Assembly: GCA_963808135.1 (NCBI GenBank)
Contig: CAWEFA010000088.1
Coordinates: 1 to 18,368 of the forward strand
Length of the DNA stretch: 18,368 bases
Origin: CAWEFA01 sp963808135
GTDB lineage: Bacteria; Bacteroidota; Bacteroidia; Bacteroidales; DTGW01
Direction: 5' to 3'
Positions 1-6,977 of the stretch are shown one piece after another. The notes beneath the pieces were generated by a model, which did not search any database, had not been told where the DNA came from, and saw only the letters and a list, made by a program, of their open reading frames with translations. Both the position numbers and the translations under genes were made by a program. The number at the start of each line of letters is the position of its first letter. The first letter of the stretch is position 1.

Positions 1-261
1 GAAAACCCTGGTAATTTTAACAATATCTGAACTTACATAAATTGCATGACGAACATTTTCTCCACGCGGATAAGCGTCCATTTTTTGTATAATGCCTTCG
101 AAAACAAATTCGGCATTGTTTTTCACATTTTCAATTTGCTCCTGTATAAATGCTGCCTTTATTTTCGGGTCATTAGAATGAAACCTGGGGTCTTTGTAAC
201 TTTGCCCACTTATATATAAATGTAGCAGCAGTATAAAACAACATATTATATTTTTTTTCAT
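1..261 (-). CDS. Secreted protein, N-terminal part (cut by window edge)
   Basis: The frame is open from an ATG at 261 to the window edge, giving 87 codons with no stop. Residues 1-20 (MKKNIICCFILLLHLYISGQ) form a signal peptide with a short Lys-rich start and a hydrophobic core. Residues 35-50 are charged and helical. Residues 51-87 (EFVFEGIIQK, then IYVSSDIVKITRVF) resemble the 'FEGxV ... Y(T)xxxxxVxKVFKG' module found near the N-terminus of Bacteroidota secreted proteins, often ones exported by the type IX system. That family link is an inference from pattern memory. It starts 30 bases after the stop of the upstream gene on the same strand, so the two may be co-transcribed. The function is unknown, and the C-terminus, where any sorting domain would be, is not in view. 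Confidence 0.75.
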   Translation of the reverse strand, partial: MKKNIICCFILLLHLYISGQSYKDPRFHSNDPKIKAAFIQEQIENVKNNAEFVFEGIIQKMDAYPRGENVRHAIYVSSDIVKITRVF

Positions 262-291
262 TTTGTTAAATTTTCAAGTTTCTAAAATAAC

Positions 292-1416
292 TTATTTATT
301 CGAAATTTCCTCTACTTTGGCTTTCAAAGCGCCGTTTTCTTTTTCAAGGGCTTCAACGCGTTTGTTTTGTTCAATCATTAGTAAAGTAATTTCCTCAATT
401 TTCTTAAGCAGGGCAGCGTTCATTTCAGCCACGTTAATTCCTTTTTCTTTTACCATTGCCTCATCAGGCACATCTTCCAAATGCCCGTTGGCTTTTATGT
501 AGGCTTCGGTTTCGGCGAGGCTTTTTAATTTGTAACCGGGTTTAAACACATAATCGGGAAATGCACCTGACGTAACTACTACTTGTCGCGCACATAAGTT
601 TCCATTTGACACTTCAAAGTTTTTTCCTTTTATATTAACATCGAAACCACTTGAAATATTAATATTACCTCCTAAACCAATCATCTGTATATTCAAATTA
701 TTATTCGCATCCGTATAAATTGAACCTATCAAATTGGTAAACACGGGACATGGAAGAGTACTACAGGTCGTCTGGATAGTGGGATTAATAAAGAGTATAT
801 TTGATGGGGAATTTATTTTGAAATCTCCTCCAGAAAAGCTTCCTGCCGAAATTGCCCCGGTTGTTGAAATGCTTCCGCTCCCTGCCGAAATGCTTCCTGC
901 TGTAATTGAACCGCTTGTTGTAAGCCCTCCATTAGCTGTTAACAGTCCGCTTGTTGTTAAAGTTCCTGCCGAAACAGCCCCGGTTGTTGAAATATTTCCG
1001 CTTCCAGCCGAAAAACTTCCTGCCGTAAGAGTCCCGGAAACATTTAAAGCATTGCTAATAGTAGTTGCCCCGGTAACAGATAAGGTATTGCTAATAGAGG
1101 TTGCCCCTGTAATAGTTAAAGCCCCGCTTCCATTTAAAGTGAACCTATTTACCCCATTCGTGTTTAACAATATACTCCCGGTACCTGTTGTGCCAACTGT
1201 TACGTTGCCATAATTTGTGCCAAGAGAACCACTTAATATATCAACATTTCCGTTCTCCGAACCATAACCTGCTCTGAAATTGATTTGTCCCCCGGAACCA
1301 GCTCCTTTTGTTATCCAATCATAACTACTTGCTGCGCTCGAAGGTGCAGGGGGTTGTGCATTAATAACAACATGTGTAATTGCTAACATTAATAATACGA
1401 AAAAAGTTGTTTTCAT
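292..1416 (-). CDS. Secreted repeat-rich fibre-like surface protein
   Basis: This is a complete gene of 374 codons from ATG 1416 to TAA. Residues 1-20 form a signal peptide ending in INAQ, typical of Bacteroidota. Residues about 55-200 are low-complexity, rich in Gly, Ser and Thr. Two near-identical blocks of the form AGSxSAGSGxISTTGAxSAG lie at about 132-151 and 173-192, which suggests a beta-helical or fibrous shaft. Residues 275-335 carry the conserved tail of Bacteroidota fibre-like proteins: ARQVVVTSGAFPDYVF, then YKLKSLAETEAYIKANGHL and GINVAEMNAALLKKIEE. Residues 336-374 form a Leu/Ile/Glu/Lys coiled coil likely to oligomerise, probably as a trimer. The related phage tail-spike 'endosialidase chaperone' tails self-cleave, but no catalytic residues are evident here. 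The role is probably adhesion or cell surface. No Shine-Dalgarno sequence is seen. Confidence 0.85.
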   Translation of the reverse strand: MKTTFFVLLMLAITHVVINAQPPAPSSAASSYDWITKGAGSGGQINFRAGYGSENGNVDILSGSLGTNYGNVTVGTTGTGSILLNTNGVNRFTLNGSGALTITGATSISNTLSVTGATTISNALNVSGTLTAGSFSAGSGNISTTGAVSAGTLTTSGLLTANGGLTTSGSITAGSISAGSGSISTTGAISAGSFSGGDFKINSPSNILFINPTIQTTCSTLPCPVFTNLIGSIYTDANNNLNIQMIGLGGNINISSGFDVNIKGKNFEVSNGNLCARQVVVTSGAFPDYVFKPGYKLKSLAETEAYIKANGHLEDVPDEAMVKEKGINVAEMNAALLKKIEEITLLMIEQNKRVEALEKENGALKAKVEEISNK

Positions 1417-1580
1417 AATTTTTAAATTTGTGGTTTTACTTACTCTTTTAAGCCAAACCTTTAATATGCAATTATTATATTACCGGCCGGCAAGCTTTTC
1501 GGCAACCGCTTTTGCAGCATTGGCCATTATTTTAGGTTAAGCCCGGCTATAAAAGAAAAGCGCGAACTTAAACCTTATCC

Positions 1581-1693
1581 GTACCCGAGGTTCTCGCAAA
1601 CCCTGTCTGACAAATAAGAAAAGCCCGCGCCACAGCGCAGGCGTTTCGCTTATTATTTTTGTCAGACAAAGAAATTTGCGAGATTTCAGGTAC
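1581..1693. repeat. Long imperfect inverted repeat (113-bp hairpin)
   Basis: The left arm starts GTACCCGAGGTTCTCGCAAA and continues through TGTCTGACAAATAA. The right arm, read on the other strand, is GTACCTGAAATCTCGCAAA and then TGTCTGACAAAAATAA. The centre also pairs: AAGCCCGCGC against GCGCAGGCGTT. Pairing may extend weakly outward through AAGCG and TTAA blocks to about 1555 and 1720. The size and two-armed design suggest a non-autonomous mobile element (MITE-like) or a dispersed hairpin repeat. There is no open frame, and no target-site duplication was identified. It lies about 165 bases before the start of the fibre-like gene. Confidence 0.6.
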
Positions 1694-1990
1694 AAAATAA
1701 AAGCTTAACGCTTCGTATATTTTATGTTATATAAATTTTCTACATAGTTTTTCTTTTAAATTTTATTGTAGCAATATTAAAATATATTTTCCCGGGTTAG
1801 TTAATGCCAGCCTTGTTTATAAATTACCTGTTTTAATATGGCAGGGGAAACGTTACTTTTATTTCGTTAATTAACCGGTTTTCAAATGTATAAAATTTAA
1901 AAGTAAATATAAAAAAATATATAGCTTTTAAATTTTCTTTCATTTATTGTGCTTTGCTATTAATGGAGAGAGAGGAAAAGTTGGGGGCTA

Positions 1991-2110
1991 TTTATGTTTA
2001 TCAACCACCCCTACCTCCCGAATGCATTCGGGACAGGCTCTCCTTAAAAAGGAGGGGAAACTGCTGCACTGCACTGTTATAGCCCCTTTTTAAGGGGTTG
2101 GGGTTAGGGT
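1991..2110 (+). repeat. Dispersed stem-loop repeat, copy 1
   Basis: About 120 bp matching, in inverted orientation, the block at 4951-5060. Shared landmarks in order are TTTATGTTTAT, AACCACCCCT, CCTCCCG, GGGACA, CTCTCCTTAAAAAGGAGGGG, AAACTGCTGC and AAGGGGTTGGGGTTAG. It carries three potential stem-loops: CCCGAATGCATTCGGG (a perfect 16-bp palindrome), CTCC-TTAAAAA-GGAG, and CCCC-TTTTTAA-GGGG. Copy 1 has a 5-base insertion from a GCACT duplication relative to copy 2. The pattern resembles REP/MITE-like repeats common in Bacteroidota intergenic DNA. Confidence 0.8.
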
Positions 2111-2360
2111 TTCACTATACAAACCTCCCCAACTTTTCCGATTGTTCCTTATTAATCCCATATTAAGATAAGATTGTATTCCTGTTCAACTAAGGCATAG
2201 CCCATAGCCGTCATGTTCAGGTTTCAATTGTTTAAATTAATGCTACCTAACAACCCTTGTTTTTTCAACGTTCTAATCAAATCCATCACTTTTTATGGCT
2301 TCGGTTTGCTTTCATCTATTATCGGAGTGTCGCGAAGCGTTAAAATAAATTCCTTTTTGG

Positions 2361-2483
2361 CTGTGTGCTGTTTGAGCGAAGCCGATAGGCGGAGCGGGTT
2401 CACACAGTCAGGTCTTTTTTGGTTACTTTTTTTGACGAACTTAGCGAAGCGATCTCATAAGCGATAGCGCATAAAAAAAGTAA
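2361..2483. repeat. Palindromic intergenic element
   Basis: Two inverted pairs lie in tandem. CTGTGTG at 2361-2367 pairs with CACACAG at 2401-2407, and TTACTTTTTTT at 2423-2433 pairs with AAAAAAAGTAA at 2473-2483. The short frames that cross it on the plus strand give an odd composition (FLAVCCLSEADRRSGFTQS) and are unlikely to be a protein. It is probably a dispersed Bacteroidota repeat or a decayed insertion. Only one copy is present here, so the dispersed nature is inferred. Confidence 0.4.
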
Positions 2484-2573
2484 TAAGAAAAATGACATAA
2501 GTAGCATATTATCAAAGAACAAATTATTAATGACACAGTTCATTGAATAGAAGTTATTTTAGGAAGGTACAAT

Positions 2574-2846
2574 TTGGTTCGACATTGCCACAATTTCGTT
2601 CGGTACTGCCGCAATTTGGTTCGGTAGAGCGGCTCGTCGGTTCGAAGGAGCGGCTCGTTGAGATGAAAGAGCGTCCCGTTGGTTCGAAATTGCCGCTCTT
2701 TGGTTCGGTAGAGTGTCTTGTCGGTTTGAAAGAGCGGCTCATTCAAATGAAAGGGAGGCTATTTGGTTAAGTTAAGCGTCTCTTATAAACGAATGAGCGG
2801 CTTGTTGGTTCGAACGAGCTGCCCTTTGGTTCCAAATTGCCGCTAT
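2574..2846. repeat. 21-bp degenerate tandem repeat array, 13 units
   Basis: Thirteen consecutive 21-base units can be laid out without any gap. The commonest forms start TTGGTTCG and end either GAGCGGCTCG or ATTGCCGCTAT. Units differ by 3-10 bases, and two sub-families (GAGCGGCT and ATTGCCGC) alternate. An eroded unit may precede at 2553-2573. Because 21 is a multiple of three, several frames on both strands stay open across most of the array and translate to seven-residue repeats such as RSFEPTS or FGSKERLV. The lack of a credible start, of flanking coding sequence, and of a preferred frame argues for a DNA minisatellite rather than a gene. Confidence 0.85.
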
Positions 2847-2899
2847 AAGGCATGTATAGGCTAAACCAAATAACTGTGTAAACGACTAATAAAGAGAAA

Positions 2900-2929
2900 G
2901 GGCCGCTCCGGGATTAATCCGTGCGGCCC
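2900..2929 (-). terminator. Probable terminator of the pst-pho transcription unit
   Basis: GGGCCGC at 2900-2906 pairs with GCGGCCC at 2923-2929. An inner CGG/CCG pair and the sequence GATTAAT lie between them. Read on the minus strand, the hairpin is followed by CTTTCTCTTTATT, a moderate U-rich tract. It lies about 190 bases beyond the phoR stop, with no other gene except the 31-codon remnant, so it is the best candidate end for the operon transcript. Confidence 0.6.
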
Positions 2930-2988
2930 CTCCATTTTATAAAAAAATACTTATTCCGTGTTCAATAATCCATATTTATTGTTTATTG

Positions 2989-3084
2989 TTATATAGCCAC
3001 GATATTCACTACCTGGCTCCAAGTGCCTTCGCCATCAGCGGTTACGGCTTTGAACCTGAAGTTATTGCTTTTTAAATACTTCAT
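2989..3084 (-). pseudogene. 31-codon remnant resembling the end of a fibronectin-III-like domain
   Basis: A short frame follows phoR on the same strand, from ATG 3084 to TAA 2989. Its product contains NNFRFKAVTADGEGTWSQ followed by VVNIVAI. The 'FRxKAVxADGxGxWSxxV' pattern is that of the last strands of a fibronectin type III or Ig-like domain in secreted Bacteroidota proteins. A free 31-residue piece without a signal peptide is unlikely to function, so I read it as the surviving 3' end of a larger gene. No upstream part of such a gene is visible, because phoR directly abuts it. Confidence 0.4.
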
Positions 3085-3115
3085 AGCAATTATTAAAATA
3101 ACAAACCATACTTGA

Positions 3116-4174
3116 CTATATTTTTTTTAGCGTAAACGCAAAAGTTGATCCTACTTCCGGAGCGCTTCTCACGTTGACAGTTTGTTTGTGCGATTCGATG
3201 ATGTGCTTTACAATTGCCAGGCCAAGCCCCGAGCCTCCCTGGTTGCGCGAGCGGCTCTTGTCAACCCTGTAAAAACGTTCGAACAAGCGGGAAATATGTT
3301 TCGATTCAATGCCAATGCCGTTATCGGAAATTTCAACAAGAATATTTTCGTCCATGTCATAAAAACTCACTTTGGTACGTCCGCCTTCACTGCCATATTT
3401 TATGGAATTGTCGATAAGGTTTATCATTACCTGACGGATTTTTTCTTTATCGGCATAAACATATACCTCGCTGTCATAACTAATGCTGTCGTGAAATAAT
3501 AACGAAATATTCTTCTGTTGTGCTTTTATTTCGAGCATTTCATATATCTCACGCGTGAGCGCCACAATATTAAATTTAGAAAATTCAAGGTTTATTTCGC
3601 CGGATTCGAGCCGCGAAATAATCTCAAGGTCCTGAACAATATTAATCATCCTTTCAATATTCTTCTCGGTTTTTTCAAGGTAATCCCGTTTTACTTCGGG
3701 GTCTTCCAAAGCTCCGTCGAGCAATGTGAGGATGTATCCTTGTATATTGAAAATAGGTGTTTTTAACTCATGCGATACGTTGCCGAGAAATTCCTTTCGG
3801 TACAATTCCAGTTTTTTAAGGCCTTCAATTTCTTTTTTATGCTCTTCAGCCCAGTCTGCAACATCTTCGCTTACCTTGCGGATAACGTCCTCATGAAGAT
3901 CGACATTTTTGTTTTTTTCTTCTTTCGATATTTTTAAGGTGTGGATGTTTTTGTAAATAAGTTTTATTTTATCATAAATGAAACGCCTGAGAATAAAAGA
4001 AAACAAAAAGTACGACAAGAGGAAAACTGTTATTGAAGAAATAATTAACAATGTCCAGTGAAAATGCCGGAACATGAATAATTCGGCCAGGGAAAAAATA
4101 ATTAAGTAAAAAAATGAAATGGCAAATGAGCCAAATAACAGAAGCCGGTAAGGATTGGAAAGTTTCATCAACAA
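3116..4174 (-). CDS. phoR: Sensor histidine kinase, PhoR-like
   Basis: 352 codons. Two membrane segments (about residues 10-33 and 41-63) are separated by only a few residues, so there is no periplasmic sensor domain. A cytoplasmic linker of helical, charged sequence (70-125) follows; no PAS domain is recognisable. HisKA: FLGNVSHELKTP with phospho-acceptor His135. HATPase: N-box NLIDNSIKYG (about 252-261), G1 DNGIGI (284-289), F-box RLFERFYRV, and G2 GSGLGLAIV (314-322). The near absence of a periplasmic loop is typical of PhoR, which senses phosphate through the Pst transporter and PhoU rather than by direct binding. It lies 61 bases after the phoB-like gene and is the last full gene of the locus. 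The gene name rests on that context, since other kinases share this build. Confidence 0.88.
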   Translation of the reverse strand: MLMKLSNPYRLLLFGSFAISFFYLIIFSLAELFMFRHFHWTLLIISSITVFLLSYFLFSFILRRFIYDKIKLIYKNIHTLKISKEEKNKNVDLHEDVIRKVSEDVADWAEEHKKEIEGLKKLELYRKEFLGNVSHELKTPIFNIQGYILTLLDGALEDPEVKRDYLEKTEKNIERMINIVQDLEIISRLESGEINLEFSKFNIVALTREIYEMLEIKAQQKNISLLFHDSISYDSEVYVYADKEKIRQVMINLIDNSIKYGSEGGRTKVSFYDMDENILVEISDNGIGIESKHISRLFERFYRVDKSRSRNQGGSGLGLAIVKHIIESHKQTVNVRSAPEVGSTFAFTLKKI

Positions 4175-4235
4175 TAAATTCTCTAAAGCTAAACTTTAAT
4201 AATAAATGCGAATTAAATTATAATCCCGGAAATTT

Positions 4236-4925
4236 TTATTCTTTTGTTTCAAATTTATAACCAACCCCTTTAATGGTTTTGATATTATCAACTTCAAGCT
4301 TTTCCCGAAGCTTTCTGATGTGAACGTCAATTGTGCGGTCGCCCACAATTACATCGTGTGACCAGATACGTGAATATATTTCGTCCCTGGTAAACACCCT
4401 GTTGGGTTTTGAAGTGAGGAGCAAAAGTAATTCGAATTCTTTGCGCGGAAGGGATAAGTTTTTTTCTTTTATCCTGACATTATATTTTTCGGGATCGATG
4501 GTAATATCTCCCAACTTATAGGATTGCACGCCCTTACTGCTTTCGGTATGCCTGCGTAGCAATGCATTCACTTTGCTAACAAGTACCCGCGGTTTAATAG
4601 GTTTGGTTATGTAATCATCCGCCCCGGCATCATAGCCGGCTATTAATGAATAATCCTCGCTGCGGGCAGTAAAAAAGGTAATAATAGAATTATCGAGCGC
4701 TGATAAATGCCTTAATTCCCGACAGGTTTCAATGCCATCCATTTCGGGCATCATCACGTCGAGAATGATAAGATGCGGAAGTTTATCTTTAGCAATTTTA
4801 ATAGCGCTGCGGCCATTGGTTGCAATAAATACCTGGTATCCTTCTTTACGCAAGTTATAACCTACGAATTCGAGGATATCGTCTTCATCGTCGACTATTA
4901 AAATTTTATATTTGTTAATTTCCAT
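4236..4925 (-). CDS. phoB: Response regulator, PhoB-like (OmpR family)
   Basis: 229 codons. Receiver domain 6-122: acidic pair Asp12-Asp13 (LIVDDEDD), phospho-acceptor Asp56 (LIILDVMMPEMDG), switch Thr86 (FFTARSE) and Lys108 (DYITKPIKP). Winged-helix DNA-binding domain 133-227: LTSKPNRVFTRDEI, then RTIDVHIRKLREKL and TIKGVGYKF, the usual OmpR/PhoB C-terminus. It would be phosphorylated by the kinase encoded next and bind Pho boxes such as those before the porin and pstS. The start is ATG 4925. The alternative just inside would remove part of the first strand. A dispersed repeat occupies the space just upstream of the start, so any separate phoB promoter would have to lie within or beyond it. 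Confidence 0.9.
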   Translation of the reverse strand: MEINKYKILIVDDEDDILEFVGYNLRKEGYQVFIATNGRSAIKIAKDKLPHLIILDVMMPEMDGIETCRELRHLSALDNSIITFFTARSEDYSLIAGYDAGADDYITKPIKPRVLVSKVNALLRRHTESSKGVQSYKLGDITIDPEKYNVRIKEKNLSLPRKEFELLLLLTSKPNRVFTRDEIYSRIWSHDVIVGDRTIDVHIRKLREKLEVDNIKTIKGVGYKFETKE

Positions 4926-4950
4926 TTATATGCGTTTGAATTCAAATTCT

Positions 4951-5060
4951 AACCCCAACCCCTTATAAAGGGGCAATAACAGCGCAGCAGTTTCCCCTCC
5001 TTTTTAAGGAGAGCTTGTCCCGTTTGATTACGGGAGGCAGGGGTGGTTAATAAACATAAA
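4951..5060 (-). repeat. Dispersed stem-loop repeat, copy 2
   Basis: This is the inverted counterpart of 1991-2110, ending only about 26 bases upstream of the phoB-like start. It keeps the CCCC-TTATAAA-GGGG and CTCC-TTTTTAA-GGAG stems. The CCCG-TTTGATTA-CGGG stem here has a wider loop than the perfect palindrome of copy 1. Copy 2 lacks the 5-base duplication. Its position between phoU and phoB could affect the mRNA structure of the operon. Confidence 0.8.
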
Positions 5061-5100
5061 TTCGAGTTCTTAGTCCCCAATTTTTCAATTTGATCCATTT

Positions 5101-5157
5101 AAGGTTAAAAATTACAAAACAGAATAATGCAAATCTTGCATCATTAAATTTAACCTT
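5101..5157. promoter_or_regulatory. Nested inverted repeat between phoU and phoB
   Basis: An outer pair, AAGGTTAAA (5101-5109) and TTTAACCTT (5149-5157), surrounds a perfect inner hairpin, ATGCAA-ATC-TTGCAT (5127-5141). It sits about 60 bases after the end of phoU and about 175 bases before phoB. No T-tract follows on the minus strand, so it is not a standard terminator. It could be an operator or an mRNA processing site. The function is unknown. Confidence 0.4.
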
Positions 5158-5217
5158 TAGTTCGTGCAATTTATAATTTTCATTAATTAAAGTCTAATAC
5201 ATAAAAAAATTAATCGT

Positions 5218-5895
5218 TCATTCAGCCAATTTTTCTTTCTTTTTCATATGCCGTAAAACTTTAGCTTCGAGATAAAAAATAATCTCTTCGGCAATGTCTT
5301 TTGCTTGGTCGCCAACCCGTTCAAGTCTCCTAATAGTTGAATGTAGATGCAAACAGTTAATTATTTCTTTAGGATGTTTCCTAATTAGTTTGGCTATAAT
5401 CTGGTCAGCTTCTTTATTTACCACATCCAGGGAAATGTCGCTTTTAAATATTTTTTTGACATTCTTTTGATCCTCGCTTTCAAATGATTTAAGCGCTATT
5501 GTTAACATATTAATTGATACATTGAACATATCAAGAACCTGTGTTTTCTTAAGAATAATTTCATCAAAATGTTTATTCGAGTCGGTAACTGTTTTCACAA
5601 TTGACTTGGCATAATCGCCAATTCTTTCAAGGTCATAATTTATCCTCATAACAGCAAGCACAAAACGCAAATCATTGGCCAGCGGGCTGAACAGCGCAAG
5701 TATATTCTCGCAATCCATGTTAATTTTCAATTCAAAGGCGTCGACCTGTTTTTCAGAGGCCAATACTTCGCACGCGAGCTCTTTATCGAAATTTACCAAA
5801 ACCTCGCGTGACTTTGAAAGCTGGTTTATAACCAGTGTCCACATTTCCATGATGCCGGACTTAAGCTGTTTCAATTCAGTTTCTAAATGTGTCAT
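5218..5895 (-). CDS. phoU: Phosphate transport regulator PhoU
   Basis: 225 codons, all-helical, with two PhoU repeats. The first carries the metal-binding type motif INYDLERIGDYAKSIV (about 84-99) and the second TIRRLERVGDQAKDIAEEI (about 187-206). The N-terminus (MTHLETELKQLKSGIMEMW) is the usual first helix with its M-x-x-M surface. PhoU links the PstSCAB transporter to the PhoR-type kinase and keeps the Pho response off when phosphate is plentiful. Its length matches the family. It follows pstB, separated by a decayed small gene, and lies before phoB/phoR on the same strand. The start is ATG 5895, immediately followed upstream by the low-complexity TTGAATATTGAAT sequence. Confidence 0.93.
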   Translation of the reverse strand: MTHLETELKQLKSGIMEMWTLVINQLSKSREVLVNFDKELACEVLASEKQVDAFELKINMDCENILALFSPLANDLRFVLAVMRINYDLERIGDYAKSIVKTVTDSNKHFDEIILKKTQVLDMFNVSINMLTIALKSFESEDQKNVKKIFKSDISLDVVNKEADQIIAKLIRKHPKEIINCLHLHSTIRRLERVGDQAKDIAEEIIFYLEAKVLRHMKKKEKLAE

Positions 5896-5896
5896 T

Positions 5897-6136
5897 TTAA
5901 TTGAATATTGAATATTGAATATTTAGGTAATTTAGACTGAAGGCTGAAGTTTTCTGGCATTTGGTCTTTGGCTGTTGGCTGACCAATGAGAATTGATGAT
6001 GCAATTCCTTTAATGGCCCAAAAGCGCTCTCAGGGAATTTAAGATATTCAACCTGGCCCTCATTGGTTATCATATAACTTAAAACTGCTATTTCATCAGC
6101 AAGTTTAAATGCCCTGGGTTTAGTATGATCTCGCAT
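5897..6136 (-). pseudogene. Decayed four-helix-bundle (23S rRNA intervening-sequence type) gene
   Basis: A 79-codon frame lies between pstB and phoU. Residues 1-24 (MRDHTKPRAFKLADEIAVLS) match the typical start of four-helix-bundle proteins of the 23S rRNA intervening-sequence family, 'MRxHxKLxAFxLADELAVL'. After YMITNEG the sequence jumps directly to VEYLKFPESAFGPLKELHHQFSL, which matches the 'EYLRFLDIAFGSLRELEYQISLA' part of the family's third helix. The central 'SSQMRRAAVSIPSNIAEG' segment is missing. After about residue 55 the frame runs into low-complexity text (TTGAATATTGAATATT on the opposite strand). Normal length is about 115-125 residues. I conclude it is an internally deleted remnant inserted in the operon. 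The family assignment is from memory of the conserved pattern. Confidence 0.65.
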
Positions 6137-6191
6137 ATTTTTTCCTATAGCCTTTGAGTCTATAGCCTTTCTGCCTGATTATTTAAATTAA

Positions 6192-6950
6192 TTATCCGAA
6201 CCGTCCCGTAACATAATTTTGGGTTTTTAGGTCATGCGGATTTGTAAATATAGTTTTTGTTTCGTCCCATTCAACAAGTTCGCCCAAATAAAAAAATGCC
6301 GTGTAATCACTAACACGACCGGCTTGCTGCATGTTATGGGTTACAATAACAATAGTATAATCTTTTTTAAGCTCATAAATCAAATCTTCTATTTTGCCGG
6401 TTGAAATCGGATCGAGCGCTGAAGCCGGCTCATCCATTAGAATAATTGAAGGCTTAATTGCCAGCGCCCTTGCTATGCATAAACGTTGCTGTTGCCCGCC
6501 GGACAATTCAAGCGCCGATTTTTTTAAATTGTCCTTAACTTCATCCCATAAAGCGGCATCTTTAATAGATTTTTCAACCTGTTCTTTAATATAATGTTTA
6601 TCTGTAATCCCATTTACGCGCAAACCATAAGCTACATTTTCGAAAATTGTTTTTGGAAAAGGATTTGGCTTCTGGAAAACCATGCCGATTTTTGTCCTTA
6701 ATTCATCAACATTAATATTCTTATCATAAATATTTTCTCCTTCAATGTATGTTTTCCCTGATGTTGACACACCGTCAATTAAATCGTTCATCCTGTTGAA
6801 AACCCTCAATAAAGTTGATTTCCCGCAACCCGAAGGGCCAATAAAAGCTGAAACTGTGTTTGTATATGCCTTGAAATTTACATTTTTCAATGCATGAAAT
6901 TTACCATAAAACAAATTCAAATTATTTACTTCAATTTTAACCTTAAGCAT
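6192..6950 (-). CDS. pstB: Phosphate ABC transporter ATP-binding protein PstB
   Basis: 252 codons, the family's usual length. Walker A GPSGCGKST (38-46), Q-loop Gln93 in VFQKPNPFP, signature LSGGQQQR (149-156), Walker B IILMDE (169-174) with catalytic Glu174, D-loop SALD (177-180) and switch His205 (VTHNMQQA). The RVFNRMNDL segment and QKPNPFPKTIFENV are characteristic of PstB rather than other importers. It hydrolyses ATP on the cytoplasmic face to drive phosphate uptake through PstC-PstA, and it also takes part in PhoR/PhoU signalling. It begins 27 bases after the pstA stop. All catalytic residues are intact, and this gene lies outside the inverted duplication, so its sequence is not affected by arm conflicts. 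Confidence 0.96.
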   Translation of the reverse strand: MLKVKIEVNNLNLFYGKFHALKNVNFKAYTNTVSAFIGPSGCGKSTLLRVFNRMNDLIDGVSTSGKTYIEGENIYDKNINVDELRTKIGMVFQKPNPFPKTIFENVAYGLRVNGITDKHYIKEQVEKSIKDAALWDEVKDNLKKSALELSGGQQQRLCIARALAIKPSIILMDEPASALDPISTGKIEDLIYELKKDYTIVIVTHNMQQAGRVSDYTAFFYLGELVEWDETKTIFTNPHDLKTQNYVTGRFG

Positions 6951-6977
6951 TTTTGTTCATTGTTTAAGTTAAAAAAA

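Larger units (their letters stand above)
1417..2570. other. Long gene-poor, repeat-rich intergenic region
   Basis: No convincing gene is seen over more than 1.1 kb. The stretch holds a long imperfect hairpin (1581-1693), about 250 bases of A/T-rich sequence (1700-1960), a dispersed repeat (1991-2110) and a palindromic element (2361-2483). On the minus strand at 1484-1531, a 15-codon frame (MANAAKAVAEKLAGR, stop) has protein-like composition. A stop lies three codons upstream in frame, so it could be the tail of an eroded gene. On the minus strand near 1885 the sequence TACATTTG matches the Bacteroidota -7 consensus TAnnTTTG, but it is about 470 bases from the next start and I do not call it a promoter. 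Confidence 0.6.

Noticed and set aside
734..1213. 159-codon frame opposite the fibre-like gene
   Set aside because: It is the antisense of the Gly/Ser/Thr repeats, giving a Pro/Val/Leu-rich artefact without domains.
2213..2467. 84-codon protein on the plus strand
   Set aside because: It crosses inverted repeats, has implausible composition and no conserved pattern; more likely intergenic repeat DNA.
2540..2770. Small repeat proteins on either strand
   Set aside because: The open frames are a by-product of a 21-bp period. No frame is favoured, and there is no start context or domain.
2574..2846. CRISPR array
   Set aside because: Units are contiguous 21-mers with no unique spacers, the repeats vary too much, and no cas genes are in view.
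5897..6136. A novel regulator gene within the Pho operon
   Set aside because: The sequence matches two separated pieces of a known small helical family and ends in low-complexity DNA, so a remnant is the simpler reading.
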